Below, piece after piece: positions 59,834-64,000 of a stretch of 64,000 nt of DNA; positions within the stretch are counted from its first letter, which is position 1; every line of letters begins with the position of its first letter. The position numbers and the translations under genes were made by a program. The notes under the pieces are model-generated. The model saw nothing but the letters and a program-made list of their open reading frames with translations, searched no databases and was not told where the DNA came from. Source of the stretch: Elusimicrobiota bacterium (GTDB lineage Bacteria; Elusimicrobiota; Elusimicrobia; UBA1565); NCBI GenBank assembly GCA_016196755.1, contig JACPXC010000001.1, forward strand, positions 170,189 through 234,188, written 5' to 3'.

Positions 59834-61110
59834 CATGGCTCCTAAGTTAATTTCGTGAGCTTCTGACCGCCGCTTACATGAGCCAGCGACTTCCAGCGCT
59901 TTCTCCCCTCGACGAAGTACTTCCTGCGTCCGCTACTCGAAATGCGTTGTAGACCATGGCCGTCGCGTAGAGCTGCATCGCCACGCCGTTGGGGTTGGCC
60001 GTGTAGAACCGGCCCAAATCGAGCGTCTCCTTCAGGTCGAAGAACACCCGCTCGATCTGCCAACGCAACGGATACAGGCTCAGCGCCTCCTCCGCGGTCA
60101 GCCTCTGCGGGTCGAGCACGCTGGTCAGCAAGTCCCGCCGCGACTTCCCCTGCCGGAAAGAGATCATGCGCAACGTGATGACCGGGGCCGTCTGGCCCGA
60201 TCCCACGCTGACCAGCCACTCCTCGACGACCGACCGGCCGCCGCCTTGCTTGCGGCCAATCAGATGTTGGCGCTCCACCGTCAACTTCCCGTTGAGTCGG
60301 AACAGGCCCTCCAGGCCGCGACGGCGCAACTCCCAGAAGAACTGGATGCTCGCGTAGAGCCGGTCTCCCACCAGAAGCGACCCCTTCGGCAGGCTGTCGA
60401 GCGTCGGCACGGCGCGCAGAAGCTCCGGCGCCGCGGCGTCGGGGTCGAAGAGCACTTGGCGCGTCACCCCGTTGAAGAGGTCGTAGATCACGGTCATGCA
60501 GCCCGGCAGGACGGCCGCCGCCAGGTTGCGGAGGATCTTGAGCTTGTGTGCGATTGGGTCCAGGCGCGAGCCGTCGATAAGAAGGAGGTTCGGGAAACGC
60601 TCCCGCAGGTCCGACAGGGTGCCGGCGAAGACGGGCTGGGCTTCGCCCATCAACCGCTGCGTGAAGGCGTAGTAGAGCGCGTGGAAGAACTTCCAGTGCA
60701 GCGACTTGTAGCGCTGAAAGGAACCGCCGTCGCTCGCCGTGACTTCCGGCAGCAGTTCGTTGCCTCCCTGGCGCGCCCGCTCCAGGGCATGCCCCAAGGA
60801 GTTCGGCGCCAAAAGGATGACCGCCGTCCAGAACTTCGTCAGCGAGAACAGGCTCCACTCGCGCTCCCGCTCGTTCGTGCGCACAGACTCGAACACTTGC
60901 GCACAAAGCTCTTCGGTCAGATGGTCGTTGAGGATTTCGACCGTCTCCAGCAGCTTTATGGTGCGGCTCGGGCGTCGGGACATCTGCGGCCCTCCAACGG
61001 CCCTCTATCCCATCGGCGCGGGACGCTCGGCGGAGGGTCCCGCGGAGACTACAGCAGATTCCCATATGAGGAAGCACGGGGTTCAGACGGAAATTAACTT
61101 AGGAGCTATG
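59834..61110 (-). mobile_element. IS4-family insertion sequence, internally deleted copy (1,277 bp)
   Basis: Ends CATGGCTCCTAAGTTAATTT (59834) and its near complement ending 61110, flanked by an 11-base repeat GGTCTTAGGGC at 59823-59833 and 61111-61121. It is the same family as 46925-48459 but 258 bases shorter, with one mismatch in the left inverted repeat. It sits directly upstream of the IIA gene and may have replaced its promoter. Confidence 0.93.
59874..60983 (-). pseudogene. Truncated IS4-family transposase
   Basis: The 369-residue frame keeps LLIDGSRLD, GDRLYAS and YPLRWQIERVFFDLKE but after VYNAFRVA it leaves the proper frame. About 85 residues present in the other copy are missing near 59935. 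The true C-terminal end (KYFVEGRKRWKSLAHVSGG) is still encoded in another frame. It is probably inactive. Confidence 0.85.
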
Positions 61111-61126
61111 GGTCTTAGGGCGGCGT

Positions 61127-61267
61127 TCAGGCCAGCAGCCGGCCAAACATGCAGGCCAGCAGTCCGAAGAGAAGGACCTCTCCGCCGAGGCCCAGAAGGG
61201 ACAGCAAGCGGGATGCTCCGCGATAGGCCTCCCCTGGCTTCGGAATTGCCTCGGCCCCGAGCGCCAT
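61127..61267 (-). CDS. 46-residue one-helix membrane peptide
   Basis: ATG 61267 to TGA 61127 encodes a short protein with a C-terminal helix (LLGLGGEVLLFGLLACMFGRLL). It lies immediately upstream of the IS insertion and so may once have been transcribed with the IIA/Kdp genes. No family is recognised. Confidence 0.45.
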   Translation of the reverse strand: MALGAEAIPKPGEAYRGASRLLSLLGLGGEVLLFGLLACMFGRLLA

Positions 61268-61345
61268 TATTGAGACTGGATATCAATAAGACTTTTGTCG
61301 TAGACTCTGCTTAATGAAATACGATTTCAATAAGCGCCGGGTGGA
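61265..61345. promoter_or_regulatory. AT-rich palindromes before tonB-like gene
   Basis: ATTGA-(9)-TCAAT near 61267-61286 and TGAAAT-ACG-ATTTCA near 61317-61331 form two inverted repeats in an AT-rich stretch ahead of a TonB/receptor pair. A metal-responsive operator is plausible but neither matches a classic Fur box well. Confidence 0.3.
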
Positions 61346-61424
61346 AGCGGCGTTCTATCGTCGAGCGCTCTCCTCTATGTGCTCTAGCGGCCCAGGTCAC
61401 GCTGCCGGCACAAAGGGCTCAATA

Positions 61425-62255
61425 ATGAAACTCGGTATCATTAGCGTCTGGGCGGTCTGTGCTCCGATGGCGCTCCCAGCCCTCGATGCCGCGGCGGCGA
61501 GCGCTGCGGTTCCCCCCCTCATCGCTCCTCAATATCCTCTGCCCGCGCGGCCGCCGTTACCTCCTTCGGGTGGCCGGACCGCCGCGCCGGAGCCTGATGC
61601 CGCCGATTCTAAGGAAGCGGACGGCGGCTCGCAGTCGCCGATCGATACGCTAGCGCGCACTCTGGGGCAAGTTCCCGCCGACCAGGCTGCCGTGGTGACC
61701 GTCGAGGTGATCCTGCTGCCCAGGCCAAGGCTCGTCCAGGCGGTTTCGGCGGAGGGGCCGTCTCTCGTTTCGGAGACGAAGCCCGAGATTTTGGGCGAGC
61801 GGCGGGAGTATCGGTTGCCCCCGGCCTCTCCCGGCGCGCGCGCCACGGAACTTGATCGGGCGCTCAACGAGCTCAGGAGACTGCTGGGCCGCGCCACGCC
61901 GGATTCGGATGTAAGCCTGAAGATGAGCCTGAGCCTCTCGGCGCCCGCCCCCGCCGCCATGGCCCAAGACGGCAGTCTGGCCGACTATCTGGCGCGCGTG
62001 CGCGCGCGCATCGAGAGCCAGAAGGCGTATCCGTCGATCGCGCGCCAGCTCCGCTTCGAAGGCCGCGTGCTTTTGCGGACGCTCATTCGGGCGGATGGGA
62101 CCGTGGGAGACGCCTCCGTGCTCGCGTCGGCCGGCGAGCACTTGGATAGGGCGGCGCTCGCGGCGGTGCGCCGCGCGGCGCCGTTCCCATCGCCGACCGA
62201 GCTGGGGCTGGACTCGGTCACCGTCGAAGTGCCGATCGCTTACGTGCTCAGATAG
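61425..62255 (+). CDS. TonB-like energy transducer
   Basis: The 276-residue protein has an N-terminal signal/anchor (IISVWAVCAPMALPALDAAAA), a proline-rich linker, and a C-terminal TonB domain: RIESQKAYPSIARQLRFEGRVLLRTLIRADGTV, then AALAAVRRAAPFPSP and VEVPIAYVLR. It would transmit proton-motive force to the receptor encoded eight bases downstream. ATG 61425 is preferred (AAAGGG upstream); the frame is open from 61314. The linker is longer than usual for an anchor with a cleavable-looking signal. Confidence 0.8.
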   Translation: MKLGIISVWAVCAPMALPALDAAAASAAVPPLIAPQYPLPARPPLPPSGGRTAAPEPDAADSKEADGGSQSPIDTLARTLGQVPADQAAVVTVEVILLPRPRLVQAVSAEGPSLVSETKPEILGERREYRLPPASPGARATELDRALNELRRLLGRATPDSDVSLKMSLSLSAPAPAAMAQDGSLADYLARVRARIESQKAYPSIARQLRFEGRVLLRTLIRADGTVGDASVLASAGEHLDRAALAAVRRAAPFPSPTELGLDSVTVEVPIAYVLR

Positions 62256-62263
62256 GAGGGTCC

Positions 62264-63898
62264 ATGAGAATCTTGATGGCGTTGACGGCCTTCGGGGCCC
62301 TGCTCTCCCCGGCCCAGGCTGCGGAGGTCGGGCGGGTGGATGAGATCGTGGTGCAGGACACCGAGGAGACGCGCGCGATGCAGGAGCGCCGAGAGAGCAC
62401 GACGGCAAAGACCATCGTGACCCGCCGCGAGATGGCCGAGCTTGGAGGGCAGACCGCGGCCGACGTGCTGCGCCGGCTGCCGCGCCTCTTCTTCTCGGGA
62501 CCGCCGTCCATAAACAAGGACATCCGGATGAACGGGCTCGACAAGGAGTTCCAGAACGTGCTCATCAACGGCAGCCGGCCGCCCGGCGGCGGCGAGAAAC
62601 GCGAATTTTCCCTCGACCGCATCCCGGTCGAGCAGATCGAGCGGATGGAGGTGTTCAAGAACCCGAACGCCTCCCACGACGCCGACGCGGTGGCGGGCTT
62701 CGTGAACATCGTCCTCAAGCGGCCCCCTCCCAAGCGGACCATCAGCGTGTCGGGGCAAGGGTCGGTCAACGACCGCGCCGACCGCCTCGGCGATAAGTTC
62801 ACGGCCACGGTCGGCGACCAGTTCGGCCCAGTCGGCGCGCAGGTGGGAGGGACCCGGAGCGACGAGTTTCGCGGCAAGGACAAGGCGGTCTCCGACACCG
62901 CCAAGAACGAAAGAGAGTCGGAGAGCGAGCTCAAGCGCTTCTTGACCGTGTCCGGCCTTCTGAACCTGGAATGGCGCATCGGAGAGAGCGACCGGGTGTC
63001 GCTGCGCCCGCTCATCAGTAATCAGGACGAGAGCACGGACAAGGACCGGCTGGTCAAGAACCTGGCCACGGGAGCGAACAAGAGCCGCAACCGCGAGAGC
63101 GAGGTCAAAGAGGCCTCGCTGCAGAGCTACGGCGCGGATTGGGAGCATAAGTTCTCCGGCGGCGCGATCCTCAAGTTGGAAGGGTCCTGGGCCATGAACG
63201 AGGAGAACAAGGAGAAGAAGACGGCGCAGTTCACCGGCGCGGCGCTGGCTTTCAGCAAGAACGTGTTCGAGGACGAGCGCAAGCAGGACAAGGAGCGGGT
63301 CGCGGCGGCGGAGTTCAAGCTGCCGTGGACCGGACCGCGCCAAAACGAGAATCTGCTCTCGACGGGCCTCAAGTGGCGCGATAAAGACCGGCGCGTCACC
63401 AAGACGAACTGGGAGGTCAACCCTGCGGGGGTGCGCGCCGACAAGACCGTGCCTGACGACAGCTATCGGGTCGATGAGACGATCAACGCGGCCTTCGTGA
63501 TGAACGAGGCGTCTTTGACCGACAAGCTCGTGTTGACGCCGGGGGTGCGCGTCGAGTTCACCGACGGCGGCTACCAAAGCGGCGGCGGCCGCTCCGCGAC
63601 GGGGAGATTCGTTGATTGGAACCCTTCCGCCCACGCTCTGTACCGCATCCGCGACGGGCTGCAGGCGCGCGCTTCCGTCGCTCGGACGATCAGCCGGCCG
63701 TCGTTTCGGGACAAGGTGCCGACGCGCTCGGTCAAGCCGGACAAGGTCGAGGAGGGCAATCCTGACCTGGGGGCGGCGCGGTCGATCAACGCGGAGGCCG
63801 GGCTGGAGAAATACTTCGGCAAGACGGGCTTTCTCGGCGCCGGAGGCTTTTACAAGCGGATCGTAACTACTCAGGTCCTTCGCGGTTCGTGCGCATAG
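62264..63898 (+). CDS. TonB-dependent receptor, truncated
   Basis: The 544-residue product has a signal peptide (ILMALTAFGALLSPAQA), a plug domain (DEIVVQDTEE, TAADVLRRLPRLFF, LINGSRPPGGG, IERMEVFKNP, GFVNIVLKR) and the first barrel strands. The barrel stops abruptly at GGFYKRIV, followed by TTQVLRGSCA and TAG. Full receptors have 100-300 more residues and end in aromatic residues. The lost end and the new gene start at 63946 suggest insertion of a mobile element or rearrangement. Ligand unknown; it probably no longer inserts correctly. Confidence 0.8.
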   Translation: MRILMALTAFGALLSPAQAAEVGRVDEIVVQDTEETRAMQERRESTTAKTIVTRREMAELGGQTAADVLRRLPRLFFSGPPSINKDIRMNGLDKEFQNVLINGSRPPGGGEKREFSLDRIPVEQIERMEVFKNPNASHDADAVAGFVNIVLKRPPPKRTISVSGQGSVNDRADRLGDKFTATVGDQFGPVGAQVGGTRSDEFRGKDKAVSDTAKNERESESELKRFLTVSGLLNLEWRIGESDRVSLRPLISNQDESTDKDRLVKNLATGANKSRNRESEVKEASLQSYGADWEHKFSGGAILKLEGSWAMNEENKEKKTAQFTGAALAFSKNVFEDERKQDKERVAAAEFKLPWTGPRQNENLLSTGLKWRDKDRRVTKTNWEVNPAGVRADKTVPDDSYRVDETINAAFVMNEASLTDKLVLTPGVRVEFTDGGYQSGGGRSATGRFVDWNPSAHALYRIRDGLQARASVARTISRPSFRDKVPTRSVKPDKVEEGNPDLGAARSINAEAGLEKYFGKTGFLGAGGFYKRIVTTQVLRGSCA

Positions 63899-63945
63899 AT
63901 TTTCTGCTGGACTAACTCACGTCCTCTGTTGTAGATTAACGACGC

Positions 63946-64000
63946 ATGAAGCCGCGTCGCATCCAAGGCCGGATCATCAGCGATGAAGACGTCGCCCTCG
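63946..64000 (+). CDS. Start of a gene cut by the window edge
   Basis: ATG 63946 opens a frame to the window end encoding KPRRIQGRIISDEDVAL. The start resembles DUF4338/DruA-like proteins, which are often carried by transposons. Only 18 codons are visible, so the call is weak. Confidence 0.35.
   Translation, partial: MKPRRIQGRIISDEDVAL

Overview
The window is a GC-rich bacterial chromosome segment from a Gram-negative-type cell: it carries outer-membrane porins, a TonB/receptor pair, a BamA-like barrel fusion and Lol/Sec-type signal peptides. The order murB-ftsQ-ftsA-ftsZ-pilT-deoxynucleoside kinase-yfiH-hisC-cmk-plsC-S1 protein, and the absence of enterobacterial-style islands, remind me of environmental Elusimicrobiota or a similar under-sampled phylum. 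That assignment is an inference, not a search result.

Layout. 1-5.1 kb: end of a hendecad-repeat coiled-coil gene, metal-chaperone genes (HMA domain and CopZ-type Fe-S/Zn protein), a decayed nucleotidyltransferase, then a leftward pair of a PiT transporter and a PqqD/radical SAM/ArsM-like methyltransferase fusion (probable organoarsenical chemistry). 5.2-25.1 kb: mostly rightward housekeeping genes (TVP38 membrane protein with a MerA-like oxidoreductase, the murB/ftsQAZ block, nucleotide and lipid genes, a protease/propeller/barrel fusion, lysA). 25.1-25.6 kb is a T-rich repeat zone without convincing genes.

25.63-34.99 kb is the main discovery candidate: a 9,363-bp integrated virus. It is bounded by two 28-bp sites that look like chromosome-dimer-resolution (dif) sites with identical TATATA centres. 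It encodes no integrase, so it probably uses host XerC/XerD. It has no portal, terminase or tail genes. Instead it has a 225-aa packaging-type ATPase, a 334-aa protein resembling double-jelly-roll capsid proteins, a second small capsid-like protein, a secreted spike-like protein, many tiny membrane proteins, a lipoprotein with HELGH and a glucosaminidase-like lysin. This fits a tailless, probably membrane-containing virus of the PRD1/PM2-like lineage. Genes left of the site run mainly rightward and genes right of it mainly leftward, as expected where replication forks meet.

35-49.6 kb: leftward genes including outer-membrane proteins, a nucleotidyltransferase pair and a YfgM-like protein, then an accessory block between two tRNA-Arg(CCT) genes. 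The block holds a SWIM/SNF2 helicase, a frameshifted primase/helicase (TOTE-like) with an unusual in-frame chimera, an intact IS4-family element that splits a small gene, and a broken AAA/DUF4143 gene. 49.8-59.8 kb is an extended Kdp potassium operon: PtsN-like IIA, a Usp-like protein, a barrel protein, a 32-aa peptide, KdpF, A, B, C, D and E. 59.8-61.1 kb is a second, internally deleted IS copy. 61.4-64 kb: a TonB protein and a TonB-dependent receptor cut short, followed by the first codons of another gene.
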